Positions 35,121 through 47,700 of a DNA stretch of 64,000 nt are shown piece after piece. The notes below the pieces were generated by a model that worked only from the letters and a program-made list of their open reading frames with translations, ran no database searches and was not told the origin of the DNA. Every line of letters starts with the position of its first letter. Within the stretch, counting starts at the first letter, position 1. Origin of the DNA: Nicotiana tabacum (Eukaryota > Streptophyta > Magnoliopsida > Solanales > Solanaceae). A program made the position numbers and the translations under genes. The stretch is from the NCBI RefSeq assembly GCF_000715075.1, contig NC_134097.1:67861190-67925189 (forward strand), in the 5' to 3' direction.

Positions 35121-36960
35121 GCGAGACTCTGCGTCGTGCCGTGACGTTAAACTAGGAACTTGTTGGGAGGCAACCCATCTTTACTGATTCCTTTTATTTT
35201 TATTATTATTATTATTTTGTTCTTATTATTGTAGTAGTATTTGTTTTTGTTTTGTAGGATTATAAACATATGAGGCAAAGTCATTGGAAGAGTGCAAAAG
35301 CGAGTTAGAGGTTGAGGACTAAGTGTGGGGTGCCCACACGAGGGACTATTCCTGGGGAAGCCTGAGTACTCGTAAGTCATTATTGCTTCGGCCTTTGGCC
35401 TTTCAGGGAGTTTCTTGTTCACCCTTATTATTGTTTTGCTTTAGTTGTGCATTGAGGACATTGCACTCTTTTAAGTGTGAGGTGGGAGAATTCTCTAGAT
35501 GATTAGTAGGAAGTTGTAGCATTTATTAGCTGGAAAAAAAAATCGAAAAAAAAAATTAAAAAATTGGACTTTTCCCGACGATGGATTTCCTAGACAGTTT
35601 TCTTGAGGGATTTAAGTCTAAAGAAAAAGGACAAAAATATTTTCTTTGTAAGTAGTGTAGCAATTCCCCCTTGGTTTTTCTTCGTGCCGCGGTTCTTTTC
35701 CAAGGGTTTTGTTTGAACCGGGTGTAGGTAGTTTTATTTTTTAGGAGAGAAGCCATTGTGTTATGATTGAAATTGAAGTAATTTCTTTTAACTTTGTCAT
35801 GCCTTGACAATAGTGAGTACTTTAGTTGTGACGCTTAGGCTCAATTTTTGACTCTTGTATAAGTACCTTAAATTGTATGATCTTAACTTTGCTTAACTTC
35901 TTTGACTAGAGCGTCTTGATGAGTCCAATCTTGAGTGAGTTATGTGTCATGTGTGTGTAAGGTTTCGTCTTATTCTGTGCATTACATTTGATGTCTAGAA
36001 CTTGCCCTGTGTGTTTGCAAAGCGAAATAATAGTTTTGTTCAGTCTTAGAAGTAATATAGGCATTTCTTTGTTGAGCCATATTTATATTTTACCCGCCTA
36101 ATTGCTATGTATCATAGTTAACCCCTTTGAGCCTGTAATCCTGTTTCTTTGGAAACCACATTATAAGCCTTACCCATTTGTTTGAATTAACCATCCATTT
36201 GAACCTTTTCACCTCTCATGAGCACTTGAATTGTTATGAACTTTGTAAAAGTTAAAGTGTGGGGTGGTTGGGTTGGCTTTTGAGTGGAACTAATGAAATA
36301 AGGAGAAATGTGCACTGTTTTGAAAAAGTAAGAGCCACATGTATTGAAAATGAAAAAAATTAGTTGTATTGTTGATAGTGGTGACTGTTGATGTAATTGT
36401 GCTTAAAAAAGTATGGAGTTAATGTACATTGATGTGAAGGTGCAGTTATGGTTTGACATAAGTGTGGGGTTTTCAACGTTAAAGTGTATGTATTAAAGTA
36501 CTTAGGAAGGTATAGTCACTCTTATATCTAAATGTATCATACCCGTCCCTCAGCCTACATTACTACCAAATAAAGTCATACTTGATCTTAGATTGAATGA
36601 GCTCGATTAGTAAAGTAGTACACTATGGGAAAGCCTATGGTGCATCTTTTGTGGCATATGAATGTTATTTCTGAGAGTGAGCGAATTCTTTCTATCTTGA
36701 GTTCCTAATTGTTCTTAAATTTTATTGTGTGGAACTACTCTCTTTTGTTGTGTGAGGGCACTTGATTCATGAAGGAAAGGTAATGTCAGTGACCTCTATG
36801 TTAGAGTAAGTGGGTGAGTTGCGAATAATGCGCGGTACTTGTGAGTCAAATCTTGAGGTGAAGATGTTACACTCTTGTGCTTAGTCTATTTTAAATATTT
36901 TTGGGATGATGAGTTAGGAGAATTGTTTAAAAGGTTGTGTCTATATAAAGTGTAGTTTGA
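35121..36960 (+). other. 3' noncoding region of F2 (1.8 kb)
   Basis: Collinear with 26853-28745 of F1, including the GTTGGGAGGCAACCC sequence near 35162 and a single copy of the TTA-rich block at 35198-35250. No coding is recognised. Confidence 0.75.
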
Positions 36961-36997
36961 TTGCTCGAGGACGAGCAATGGTTTAAGTGTGAGGTGT
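36961..36997 (+). promoter_or_regulatory. Hairpin and purine tract before the 3' LTR of F2
   Basis: TTGCTCGAGGACGAGCAA at 36961-36978 is identical to F1, followed by AAGTGTGAGGTGT directly before the LTR. Confidence 0.78.
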
Positions 36998-38240
36998 TGA
37001 TAATAGGCTATAATTGTGTATTTTAGTCGCTTATTACACTCTAATTTACTGCACTTTAATTGAGTTTGAGCTTTAATCTCTAGTGTTTTGCATTAAATAT
37101 GTGTTTTATGCCTTGTAGGAGTGATTCCGATCTATGTAGGTGTTATGGAATGAATTCAAAATATTTGGAACTTTGAAGTCTAAGTAAAAGCCCAAGACAT
37201 TAAGCCGGGATCATGTTCGGGGGTCGTGTACCAAGTCGGGATGTTAAAAGAGGACGAAATAAGTTCATACTGAGAAAATTACACTGTCGCGCCGCATGGG
37301 ACGCCGCAAGGCACAGCGCAGCAGTGTAAAATGCTACCTGATGCGAAAAGTTGAGGCTGCTGATAATTTCCATTAGCGCGCCACAGGGTACGGCGCATGG
37401 CTGCGGTGTGGCTGTACAAATTTCACAGAGCCAGAGTCCTATTTCGCGTAGGAGAAGGTGTTTTCGTCTGGGCCCGACCCTACTTGGTATAAATACATAT
37501 AAAACGTTATTTTGAGGACATCATGAGTGGCTAAACACCCATTGTTCTGGGTTGTGATTTAGCCATGAATATTGTTGTTTAACGTTGACTTGACCTTGAT
37601 TATAATTCACCAATATATGGTTGTTTCTTCAATTCTGTGTTTAATTTCTTAATTGTCTGGCCAACAGTTAGGTACTATTTACTATCTATACTATGCTTTG
37701 GAAAGCCGTGTTTAGATTAGAGAAGAATTAAAGAGATCATGATCTTAACCCTTAGAGGGAGCGGATTTGTGGTTAGGATAGTAATATACCTAGTTACCGT
37801 GCTTAATTAAATATCGTGATCTTAATTCATTTTTAATAGATTGATTTCATAGGAATATAGACATTAATCTATTGAGAATAGGTGAGTAGTACTTCGGGAG
37901 AAGGCTATGAGAGCATTTATCGATTAATTAGCAACCATGAGTGAATTATATGAAAGGAAGAGTTAATAAGAACACAATACGAATGGTGAATCGATCACAA
38001 CCCTGGAATATTTGTCTCTACTGAATACACAACAATCAACTTGTTACTTGATAATTTAGTTATTAGTTAGAATTGTAGTATAATATAATCATATTATTCG
38101 ACTTTAATTTTAAGATGGATTGAATAACAATTTTAGCTATTTAGTAAGTAGTTTACACAAGTCTCTGTGGGTTCGACACTCAACTTTTCATTATATTACT
38201 TGTCGACCACGTATACTTGCGTGTGCGTTTGGGAGCAACA
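36998..38240 (+). repeat. 3' LTR of F2 (1,243 bp)
   Basis: Starts TGATAATAGG, ends GGGAGCAACA. It has a CpG hairpin at 37278-37330 and a TATA box at 37488-37495. About 120 bp after TTGAGGA near 37517 are deleted relative to the F1 5' LTR. Confidence 0.88.
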
Positions 38241-38245
38241 TTATT
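38241..38245. other. Target-site duplication TTATT, right copy (F)
   Basis: Same five bases as 20048-20052 and 29030-29034, and continuous with E LTR sequence TTATTCCTCATG, which is uninterrupted in the 5' LTR of E near 12485. Confidence 0.88.
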
Positions 38246-39050
38246 CCTCATGAAATTGTGCGTAACATTTGGCTAGAAGCCAGTGTATCTGAGGGTTTTT
38301 CCCTGATTTGAATTATGACAACCTCTTGATGAAATCCACTATATCTATATATATATATATATATATATGTATACTCCAGTTATGGAGGAAACTTGCTAGT
38401 TGAGAGTTTGAGTAAAATTGTAATGAGGAAAATTGTACCATGTATTTTATACATGTTTATTTCATATATCTACTCGGTTTCATATTTGTTCACTTCATTA
38501 TTGTACCTGATATTATTGGACCACTAGTAAGTGTCGAAGTCGACCTCTCGTCACTACTTCTTCGAGGTTATACTGGATACTTACTGGGTACCCATTATTT
38601 TCATACTCATACTACATTTGATGTGCTTTTTTGTTGCACAGGCACATGCATGTCTAGTGGCCTAGCGGGCGCATCGGCATGGTTGATACGGACACTTAAG
38701 TGAGCTGCATCTCTCGAGACGACCCACAGCCAGCAGAGTCTCCTTCAGAGTATTGTATTTTCTTTCTGTCCAAATTTGTATTTCGGACAGTTATTATACT
38801 TCATCTTATTTCCTAGTGATTACTCATTCACTTGTGACACCGGGTTCTAGGGTGATTATAAAATTTTCAGTGTTGAAATCGGAAAATATTAGTACTTATT
38901 TTATAAAGATCATCTGTTACTAGTGGAATTGAAGAAAACTTTATGATTTCAAAAATATAAAAAGTAAATTTAATTGACTATTTAGTGTTGGCTAGCCTGA
39001 CAGTGGTGTCTGACGCCATCACAATCTTTAACGGAGTTTGGATCGTTACA
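38241..39050 (+). repeat. 3' LTR of E, second part
   Basis: Resumes the E LTR exactly where F entered and ends GGATCGTTACA at 39050. It contains a short TA microsatellite at 38346-38368. The five bases after it, TCAGT, match TAAGT before the 5' LTR except for one base. Confidence 0.86.
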
Positions 39051-40674
39051 TCAGTACGCTGGTGCACGCACATGTGCTCAACCCCACACATGTGCGCCAC
39101 CTATAGCATGTAGCTATCACAAATAACTCAAGCAACTAGTACCTCAACCAAGTTTAGGTAATATACTTAATTTAAACAAACCAAATCAATACTCTGAGAA
39201 TCCCTTACCATGTTAATCAACCTCCGGATGGCTCGAATCTAGCCAAAATAACTTAATATTATCAATAAAAACCATAGGAAACGATTCCATGTGATAAAGC
39301 TAATATCATGAATCAATTATAAAAATTCAACCCAAAAAGTCAACCCTGAGGTCACACCCCGAAATCCAATAAAACACAAACAGTAAGAACACTCTTTCCG
39401 ATACGTGTCTAAATATATGTATTTCATCCAATTTCAACCCTCAAATCATCGCATTTCACTCTCCAAAATTATAGTAAAATAATCCTCCAAATCTCACTTT
39501 TATTTATATAATTTAGGTGTAATAATCTATTGATAATCAATAACTAACACCAAAATCGAGTAAAGATCACTTACCCCTTTAATTGTGATAAAAAAAACCT
39601 CTAGAAATCGCCTCCCACCGAGCTCCACAACTCCAAAAATGGGAAAAATAACCAAACCCTCAATATTAATATTATGTCTAGAAAAATCGCATATGTCGTC
39701 ACTTAACCCCTTCTGCATTGCCTATTTCTCGGAAAAAGGGCCGCATCTGCGACACCCTCAAAGCGCCCTACCTTCCGCTTCTGCGACTCGCCAAGCGCAC
39801 ATGCGCTTCTGCTTCTACGGCCTCTCCTGGCACCTACGCCTACGTACCTGCGCTTCCTAGTACGCACCTATGGACCCAACCTTCGTCAGGCACTCTCCGC
39901 ATCTGCGACCTACCAGCCACTTCTGCGGCCTCGCCCTTGCGACCCATCATCGCAGGTGCAAAAGTATAAGAACTCATAAACTTTGGCGATGCAACAAAGC
40001 CCAAAAATGATATGAAACTCATCTGAAACACACCCGAGGGCCCCGGGACCCCATCCAAACTCATCAACAAATCCCAAACCATAACACGGACCTACTCGAG
40101 GCCAGAGATCACACCAAACAACATCAAAACTTCAAATCGCACCTCAATTCAAGCCTAAGAAAGCTAATAAACTTTCAACTTTCAAAACTCGTGCCGAACC
40201 ATTTCAAAACAACCCGGAATGACCTCAAATTTTGCGTACAAGTCTCAAATGATACAACGGACCAATTCCAACTCCTGGAACCAATATCCGAACCCGATAT
40301 CTACAAATTCAACTCTCGGTCAAACCAATCAACCTTCCAAACTTTAACTTCTCCACTTTCGCCAATTAGAACCAAATCAACCTAGGGACCTCTAAATCCA
40401 AATCCGGGCATACGCCTAAGTCCAAAATAACCATATGAAACAATTAGAACAATTAAAATACGATTTTGGAGTCGTCTACACAAAAGCCAAACTCCAGTCA
40501 ATTCTTACAAGTTAAGCTTCCAACCTTAGGACTAAGTGTCCTAGTTCACTTCAAAACTTCTCTAAAACTAAACCATCCACCCCGACAATTCCCATAATAA
40601 CAAATACACATATATAAAGCATTAAATAGGGGAACGGGGCTAATATGCTCAAAACGACCGGCATGCTCATTTCA
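39051..40674 (-). repeat. 5' LTR of G, distal part
   Basis: Continues the G LTR beyond the E insertion. On the minus strand it begins at 40674 with TGAAATGAGCATGCCGGTCG, a decayed family start, and shows the usual order of family motifs. The CpG box is at 39735-39960 with CGCATCTGCGAC and GCACATGCGCTTCTGC. No gene is present. Confidence 0.78.
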
Positions 40675-41759
40675 CTACTTTAATTATTTTTATCTCTAGT
40701 CAACACTCTTGAGCCTAAATAAAATATCTCTTATTATTTTGATAGCCAAACGTTAGCCGTAGTTTATTTTTATTATTGCATCTATGTTTTTCATCCTACT
40801 CCCTTTTTATCACTTTAAAAATACAAAAAACTAAGGGTGAAGGAGTAGTAGTGGAAGGAAGAAATGAAAGGATAATTATTAGGTTTACTAATTGTTGTCA
40901 TCTGACGATAAAAGAAATAAATTGTTGCTTATGACAAAAATATAAAAGAGAAAAAGCTTATAACAACAAAGAGAATTCTGGCAGCCACACAAAAAAACAA
41001 CAAACAAGAAAACAATGAAAGGGTTGAGAAAGAAAAGACATTGAAAAAATATTATGGTTAATTTGTTTTAGAAAGAAGGAGGACAATGGTGCTTAATTAT
41101 TAAAAGTATTATGGTACTGGTAAGAAACTTGAGTCACTTTATTCATATGTATCTTACATGTCCCTTACATCTACATGTACCTTATTAAAGCCCTATATGA
41201 TCTCAACCCAAAGGCTCCTATATTAGTGGAGAACCCCATGATAGTCAAGCTTGTAAAAAATTTCAGCAGCTTGAAATACTTCTTTGTTGAGAGTAAGCGA
41301 ATTTTTCAATATCCTTCTTTGTTTTGTATTGTTATATTGTGATTTATGACACCTCACTTTATTTGGTGAGACACAGATGGCATAAGAAAATATTATAATT
41401 TTGGTTCTCAATAAGTATACACGAGTACGATTAAACATTATTTGAATTTGTGGCTTGATCTTGGTTATATTCTTGTTTGCCGAAAGTACTCATAATTTTA
41501 CTTAAAAAAATTGTCCGCTATTTTATTTTATTTACCTTGCGCGAGCACGAGCAAAGGTTGAAGTATTGAGATATTCAATAAGTATATGAAATTAACTGAA
41601 CTATTTGAAATTAAAGAAAAACGAAATATATAATTGTCGTATAATATTTTTTTTCTAATTTGTTTTTACTTAGTATTAATACGATGTTTTGTTAGTGCGT
41701 CACTTAGCTTAATATAATTGTCCACTACTCTTTTTAACATAGCATTGAAATATTTTTAC
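40675..41759. other. AT-rich intergenic stretch, no gene seen
   Basis: Lies outside the G LTR. The longest open frame (41223-41438, minus, 71 codons) has no recognisable feature. The only texture is A/T runs and the short sequence TATTAGTGGAGAACCCC near 41220. It may include an undefined LTR or other repeat, but I see no termini. Confidence 0.6.
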
Positions 41760-43570
41760 TTCTTATGTTTAAAATTTTATATTATATTTCTAAATTATCA
41801 ATAATATCCTTTTGTACTAATTACTTAATTTATTTAATTTTCTAAATTAATTTAAAGTTAAAATATCCTCATATTATCTCTAATTTCATTTTTGTATATT
41901 TTTTCTAACATAATATTATAATTAATTTTCTTCGTTTTGAATTTAAATATAATCGAAATACTATCATATTTAAATAATATTATAATTTTTTAAATTTTTT
42001 ATATTATATAAACAGAAACTCGAAGTTTTTTTTTTGAATTCGAAGTTTTTTAGGAATTTTTTTAATATCCTCATATTAAGTTTTTTTTTTGGCACTTTGA
42101 ATTCGAAGTTTTTTTTATAGATAGACTATCATATTAGGAAGAAAATACTTCCCAATTTGAATTGATATTTTATTATTATTTTATTATTTTCAAATAATTT
42201 TAAAACTCCAAATTTGTTGGATCTTAATTTTATTTTATTAGTCACGATTCTTTAATTTTCTGAATTTATCAATAATATCTTTGTTTATTATTTACTTAAT
42301 TTAGTTTATTGTTAAAATTAATTCAAAGTTGAGATATCCTCATATTATCTCTATTTTCAACTTTGTACATTGTTTCTACTGTAATATTATAACTAGTTTC
42401 CTCATTTTGAATTTTTATATAATCGAAATACTATCATATTTCAAAAGAATTATAATTTTATAAATTTTCAAAATATAAACAGATAAGTATTTTACTCCAC
42501 TGATATTTTCAATAATTGTAATATTTGCAATATTTGCCATAAGCAAATGAACTTTTCTTTTGTCTCAACTTTTGCCAAAGTTGAAATATCCCCTTATTAT
42601 CTCTATTTTCATCTTTGTACATTTTTTCTATTGTAGTATTATAATTAATTTACTCAATTCTGAATGTTTCATATAATAGAAATACTATCATATTTAAATG
42701 AAACTGTAATTTTAAACTTTTTAAAAATATAAACAAATAAGTATTTACTATTTTGACATAATCTACTGATATTCTTAATAATTGCTATTTTCAAAATATT
42801 TGCCATAAGCAAATCAACTTTTCTTTTAAATTTAGAATAATATTTTATCTTTAAATTCGAATTCAAATTATTTTCTTTATCAAAAAAAATATTGGTAGTT
42901 TTTATAGATATAGACTACCATATTAGGAAGAAACAACTTCCCAATTTGAATTGAAAGTTTTTTATTTTCAAATAATTTTAAAACTCCAACTTTGTTGGAG
43001 CTTAATTTTATTTTTATGTTCAAAATTCTTTAAATTTATAAATATATCAATAATATCTTTGTGTATTATTTACATAATTTATTTATTTTTAAACTATTTC
43101 AAAGTTGAAGTATCCTCATATTATCCCTATTTTTATCTTTGTACATTTTTTCTAACGTAATATTATATTTTTTTTGTTCATTTTAAAATTAACGTATTAT
43201 TGAAATACTATCCTATTATATAAAATTTTAATTTTGATTTTTTTCAAAATATAAATAGATAAGTAATTTTAATATTTTTTTTCATAAATCTGTTTATGTT
43301 CTTAATAATTGCTATTTCTGCATTATTTTCCATAAGCAAATATAATTTTCTTTTATCTCACTCAAATATTTTTATCTGTAAATTCGAATTCAAAACATTT
43401 TCATTATCAAAAAATATTGACAGTTTGAATTGGGAGTTTTTTTATAAATACAAACTACCATATTAGGAAGAACCTATTCCCCAATTTGAATTAGTAGTTT
43501 TTACTTAATTATTATTATAAAATAATTTTAAAACTCCAACTTTTGTTGGAGCTTTGTCCTAAAAATCTAC
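41760..43570. repeat. Degenerate AT-rich tandem repeat array, about four units
   Basis: Recurring blocks in fixed order: TCAATAATATC, ATATCCTCATATTATCTCTA, TTTGTACATTTTTTCTA, GAAATACTATCATATT, CATAAGCAAAT and ATATTAGGAAGAA. The TATCC(T/C)C(A/T)TATTATC block occurs near 41870, 42332, 42588 and 43111, so spacing is about 260 to 520 bp and units are variably truncated. Units end in a hairpin of the type ACTCCAACTTTGTTGGAGCT near 42985 and 43538. No coding is present. Confidence 0.75.
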
Positions 43571-43599
43571 ACATGTATTCATATGATTAAGTTACTGGT

Positions 43600-44420
43600 A
43601 TCATATAATTGTTTTGCTTCTCCTTTTATATATAGATAAATATAGATTTATTTATGTATAAAATTTTTGTTTGTCGGTTTGTCAATATTATATATTTTAA
43701 TTTTGTTTACCCTACGAATATTTTTTGTATATTATGTAAAAACACACTTTGCTACTTGAAATTTTTTTCAATTTTCAAAGTCATTAAATCCTTAATATAT
43801 TAAGTAAATTTATTCATATTTTAACTTGGCCTAAAGTACAAATAGTCATCGGTTATTTTAATCTACATTTTTCTATATTTTTTATTATTCTATTATTATG
43901 ACTTTTTAATTATTTTTTCACTTCCAAGGTTTTAGTTGACATAGAAGAAAAATTGATGATTGGATCTATACATGCTGTAGATATAAATATAAATATATAG
44001 ATTAGATTTTGTCTTCATTGTGTCAAGTGGCATTTTTTCTATACGCCGCTTGACTTAACGCCATGGTTCATTATCCTCCTTTTTATATAATATATATTTA
44101 TTTATGTATATTTGTTTGTTCAGTTTGTCAATATTAATATAACCTCATTACTCTTGTATTAATTATATATATTTTAATTATTTTATTACCTTATAAATAA
44201 ATTTTGTATATTACGTTAAAAGAAGTATTCATTATTATGACTTTTAAATTATTTTTTCACTTCTATATTTTTAGCTAATATAGAAGAAAAAATAATGATT
44301 GGATCTATATATATATAGATATAAATATAAATATAGATATAGATATATAGATTAGATTTGCCTTTTAGATTTTGTCTTAAATGAACCAAGTTGTATTTTT
44401 TCAATACGCTACTAGGCTTA
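43600..44420. repeat. Two-copy AT-rich tandem duplication, second copy broken by B
   Basis: Copies at roughly 43620-44075 and 44085-44420 share GTTTGTC(G/A)GTTTGTCAATATTA, TTATTTTTTCACTTC, GATTGGATCTATA and the end TTTTT(C)TATACGC. The second stops at 44420 where the LTR of B begins. Target duplication of B cannot be checked, because its other end is lost. Confidence 0.68.
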
Positions 44421-45645
44421 TGTCACGACCCAAAACCCAACATATCGTGATGGCGCATGTCATGGTACTAGGCAAGCCGACTACTCTGATATTTCCAACA
44501 CTTTAAATTTTGAAATATACTAAACCAGTCTAAATAAAGGGGAATCTCATAAAAACAAGATAGAATATCATAAGTCAATACATAAATTCTTCCCAAAATC
44601 GGGGTGTCACGGAGTACATGTGCATCTGCAAAATGGCATAGTTTGGTATACTGTCTAGTTAGTAAAACTGAATAAATAAACTGAAAGATAAGGGAGGTCA
44701 CTTAAGGGCCGACCAACCGCTTCTGCGGTCCCAAATACCGCTCTTGCATGTGCGCATCTACGCAAGTTGATCCACTTCTGCGGACCAGCGACTCCAAGCC
44801 ATCTCCGCTTCTACGACCAGCCTCCTCATCTGCGAGATCGCAGGAGAAGAAATTTCTTTCGCACCTGCGCAAACCCTCACTTCCCCCAAAACTGCATCTA
44901 TGACCCCAGGGCCGCTTCTGTGGTACCGCACCTGCGGCCTTTCTCTCGCAGGTGCGGTCGTACCAGACCAAAACACACCAGCCTTCAAAGTTCCAAAAAT
45001 CCAATCCAATTTTAAGCCGAAACACTCTCGGGGCCCCCGTGACCTCAACCAAACATACCAACAAGTCCTAAAACATGATACGAACTTAGTCGAGCCTTCA
45101 AATCACATCAAACAACGCTAAACCACGAATCGCGCATCGATTCAAGCCTTATGAACTTTCAAAATTCTAACTTTTACATTCAATGCCAAAACCTATCAAA
45201 TCACGTCCGATTGACTTCAAATTTTACACACAAGTCACAAATGACACCACAGACCTACTCCTCTCTGAACCCCAATCCGAGTCGAGTACCACAAAGTCTA
45301 CTCTTGGTCAAACTTCTAAATTTTCAACTTTTGCCATTTCAAGAGAAATTCAACTACGGACCTCCAAATCACAATCTGGACACACTCCTAAATCCAAAAT
45401 TACTTAATAGAACAAGCGGAACCATCCAAACTCCATTCTAGAGTCGTTTACACATAAGTTACCATCCGGTCAACCTTTTCAACTTAAGTTTCCAACATTG
45501 AGACTAAGTGTCTTAATTCATTTCGAAACCTCTCCAGATGCAAACCAACTACCCCGGCACATCATTTAACAACAATTAAATAGGGAATGAGCAGCAAATG
45601 GGGAATGGGGCTGCAACTCTCAAAACAACTAGTCGGGACATTACA
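44421..45645 (-). repeat. 3' LTR of B, internally deleted (1,225 bp)
   Basis: Plus strand starts TGTCACGACCC and ends CGGGACATTACA. Compared with LTR H, roughly 1.7 kb between the 3' terminal part and the CpG box is missing; the joint is near 44700. The CpG box at 44715-44960 has CCGCTTCTGCGG, CCGCACCTGCGG and CTCGCAGGTGCGG. Confidence 0.82.
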
Positions 45646-45680
45646 TCCTCCCCCTCTTAGACAAATTTTCATCCTCTAAT
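45646..45680 (-). promoter_or_regulatory. Purine tract and end of Pol of B
   Basis: On the minus strand GAGGATGAAAATTTGTC is followed by TAAGAGGGGGAGGA directly before the LTR. In this element the GAGGATGA motif is read as Glu-Asp-Glu at the end of the polyprotein. Confidence 0.8.
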
Positions 45681-46010
45681 GGGTCTAGAAACTTACCTAG
45701 AGTCTCAAATAGGTGTGGATATCTGCTCTGCATATCCCGCTCGGTCTCCCAAGTAGCCTCCTCAATGACTGACCTCTCTACTGCACCTTCACTAAAGCTA
45801 TATCCTTTGACCTCAACTTTCGAACCTGCCGACCCAAATGGCCACCGGCTCCACATCATAAGTCAAATCACCATATAACTGAATTATGTTGAAATCCAAA
45901 ACATGAGACAGATCACCGACGTACTTCCGCAGCATAGATACATGAAACACTGGATGAACACACGACAGACTAGGCGGCAAGGCAAGCTTGGAAGCCACCT
46001 TTCCAATCCT
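45660..46010 (-). pseudogene. Chromodomain and integrase tail of B
   Basis: LALPPSLSCVHPVFHVSMLRKYVGD is the conserved integrase tail. The chromodomain is split by a frameshift near 45850: LTYDVEPVAIWVGR in one frame, then VEEATWE-like (VIEEATWETERDMQSRYPHLF) in another. In active chromoviruses this domain guides integration to heterochromatin. Confidence 0.82.
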
Positions 46011-47100
46011 CTTTTAGCAACATCACGAAACTTCCAATCTACGTAACTCTTCTGTCTAGACAGCATCGTGCAAAGCTGATCCTTAATCAATGTAACCTTG
46101 TCCAAGGCATCCTGAACCAAGTCACTACCCAATAGACTAATCTCACCCGACTCAAACCAACCCACCAGAGATCGACATTGTCTCTCATACAAAGCCTCAT
46201 ACGGAGCCATCTGAATGCTCGAATGGTAGCTGTTGTTGTAGGCAAACTCTGCAAGCGGCAGAAACTGATCCAAAATACCCCAAAAATCTATGACACAAGC
46301 GCGTAACATATCCTCCAATATCTAAATAGTACGCTCGGATTTTCTGTCCGTATGAGGTTGAGATGTTATACTCAACTCAACCTGGGTGCCCAATTCTCGT
46401 TGTACGGCCCCTACAAAACTGCAATATAAATTGTGTTCCTAGATCATAAATGATGGACACTAGCACGTTGTGAAGGCGAACAATCTCATAAATGAAAATC
46501 TCAACCAACCACTCTGAATAATAAGTAGTCCCAACTAGAATGAAGTGCACTGACTTGGTCAACAGATCCACAATCACCCAAATAGCATCGAACTTCCTCG
46601 AAGTCAATCCAACTACAAAATCCATTATGATACACTCTCATTTCCACTCCGGAATCTCAAGCCTCTAAAGTAATCCACCTAATCTCTGATGCTCATTCTT
46701 TACCTGCTGACGGTTTAAGCACCAATCTACAAACCCCACTATATCCTTCTGCATTCTCCTCTACCAATAATGATGCCTCAAGTCCTGATACATCTTCGCG
46801 ACACCCAGATGAACGGAATACTGTGAACTATGTGCCTCCTTAAGAATCAACTCACGTAGCCTATCTACATTAGGCGCACAAATCTGATAATGCATCCTCA
46901 ACACCCCATTATCCCCAAATAGTAACATTCCTGGTTCCACTGTGCTGGACTGTGTCCTTAAGGACAAGCACATGTGGATCATCATACTGGCGCTCTCTGG
47001 TGAGATCAAGTAAGGAAGATCGAGAGATCACACAAGCTAGAACCTGACTTAGCTCGGAAACATCTAATCTCATGAACTGGTTGGCCAAGGCTTGAACATC
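46011..47100 (-). pseudogene. Integrase of B
   Basis: The zinc-binding part near 46800-46750 includes SQYSVHLGVAKMYQDLRHHYW. The core near 46620 has MDFVVGLTSRKFDAIWVIVD with the first catalytic Asp; the second lies in SIIYDLGTQF, and the part near 46300 has FLPLAEFAYNNSYHSSIQMAPYEALY. Frameshifts and stops separate these pieces, including one near 46380 and another near 46320. Confidence 0.82.
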
Positions 47101-47700
47101 AACTGCAAGCGATCTCTCCCCAACAGGAATGAATGCAAGGCTAACCATGCTCACTGCTTTTCTACTCAAGGAATAGGCCACCACATTAGCCTTCTCGGGG
47201 TGATACAAAATAGTAATATCATAATCCTTTAGTAGCTCCAACCATCTTCAGTGCCTCAAATTTAGATCCTTTTAATTGAACAAGTGTTGGAAACTCCGAT
47301 AATGTGTAAATACCTCACAAGACACACCATAGAGATAGTGCCTCCAAATCTTCAATGCATGAACAATGGAAACCAAGTCCAAATCATGAACAGAGTAGTT
47401 CTTCTAATAGGGCTTCAACAGACGCGAAGTATAAGCAATTACTCTACCCTCTTGCATCAAGGCACACCAAATACCAATCTGTGAAGCATCAAAATACACT
47501 ATATAAGAACAAGAAGGCGAAGGTAGAACTAGAACTTGAGTTGTGGTCAAGGAAGCCTTGAGCATCTAAAAGCTCTCCTCACACTCATCTGTCCACCTTA
47601 AAGGAGCACCCTTCTGGGTCAATTTGGTCAAAGACGATGTAATAGACGAGAAACCCTCCACGAAGCAATGATAATAACTGGCTAAACCGAGGAAGCTTTG
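47101..47700 (-). pseudogene. RNase H of B
   Basis: From FVEGFSSITSSLTKLTQKGAP near 47650, the connection domain, through decayed RNase H, to LLKDYDITILYHPEKANVVA near 47200, the conserved sequence that ends RNase H. Catalytic motifs in the middle are interrupted by stops. Confidence 0.78.

Larger units (their letters stand above)
29035..38240 (+). mobile_element. F2: second Athila-type copy, primer site and gag start deleted
   Basis: It has the same architecture as F1. About 0.7 kb is missing between 30048 and 30049: the end of the 5' LTR, the primer site and the gag start. The integrase is the best preserved gene in the window. The 3' LTR is complete to GGGAGCAACA, and TTATT follows at 38241-38245. 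Without a primer site it cannot be reverse transcribed. Confidence 0.88.

Noticed and set aside
39585..39969. Pro/Ala-rich open frames on the plus strand
   Set aside because: They arise from the CpG-dense box of the G LTR read in the opposite direction.
43600..44420. Helitron or MITE identity for the AT-rich duplication
   Set aside because: No convincing TC...CTRR ends, terminal inverted repeats or target duplications could be set, so it is left unclassified.
44702..45064. 120-codon open frame with many Arg and Gly on the minus strand
   Set aside because: It overlaps the CpG box of the B LTR; composition follows the repeat and no domain is present.
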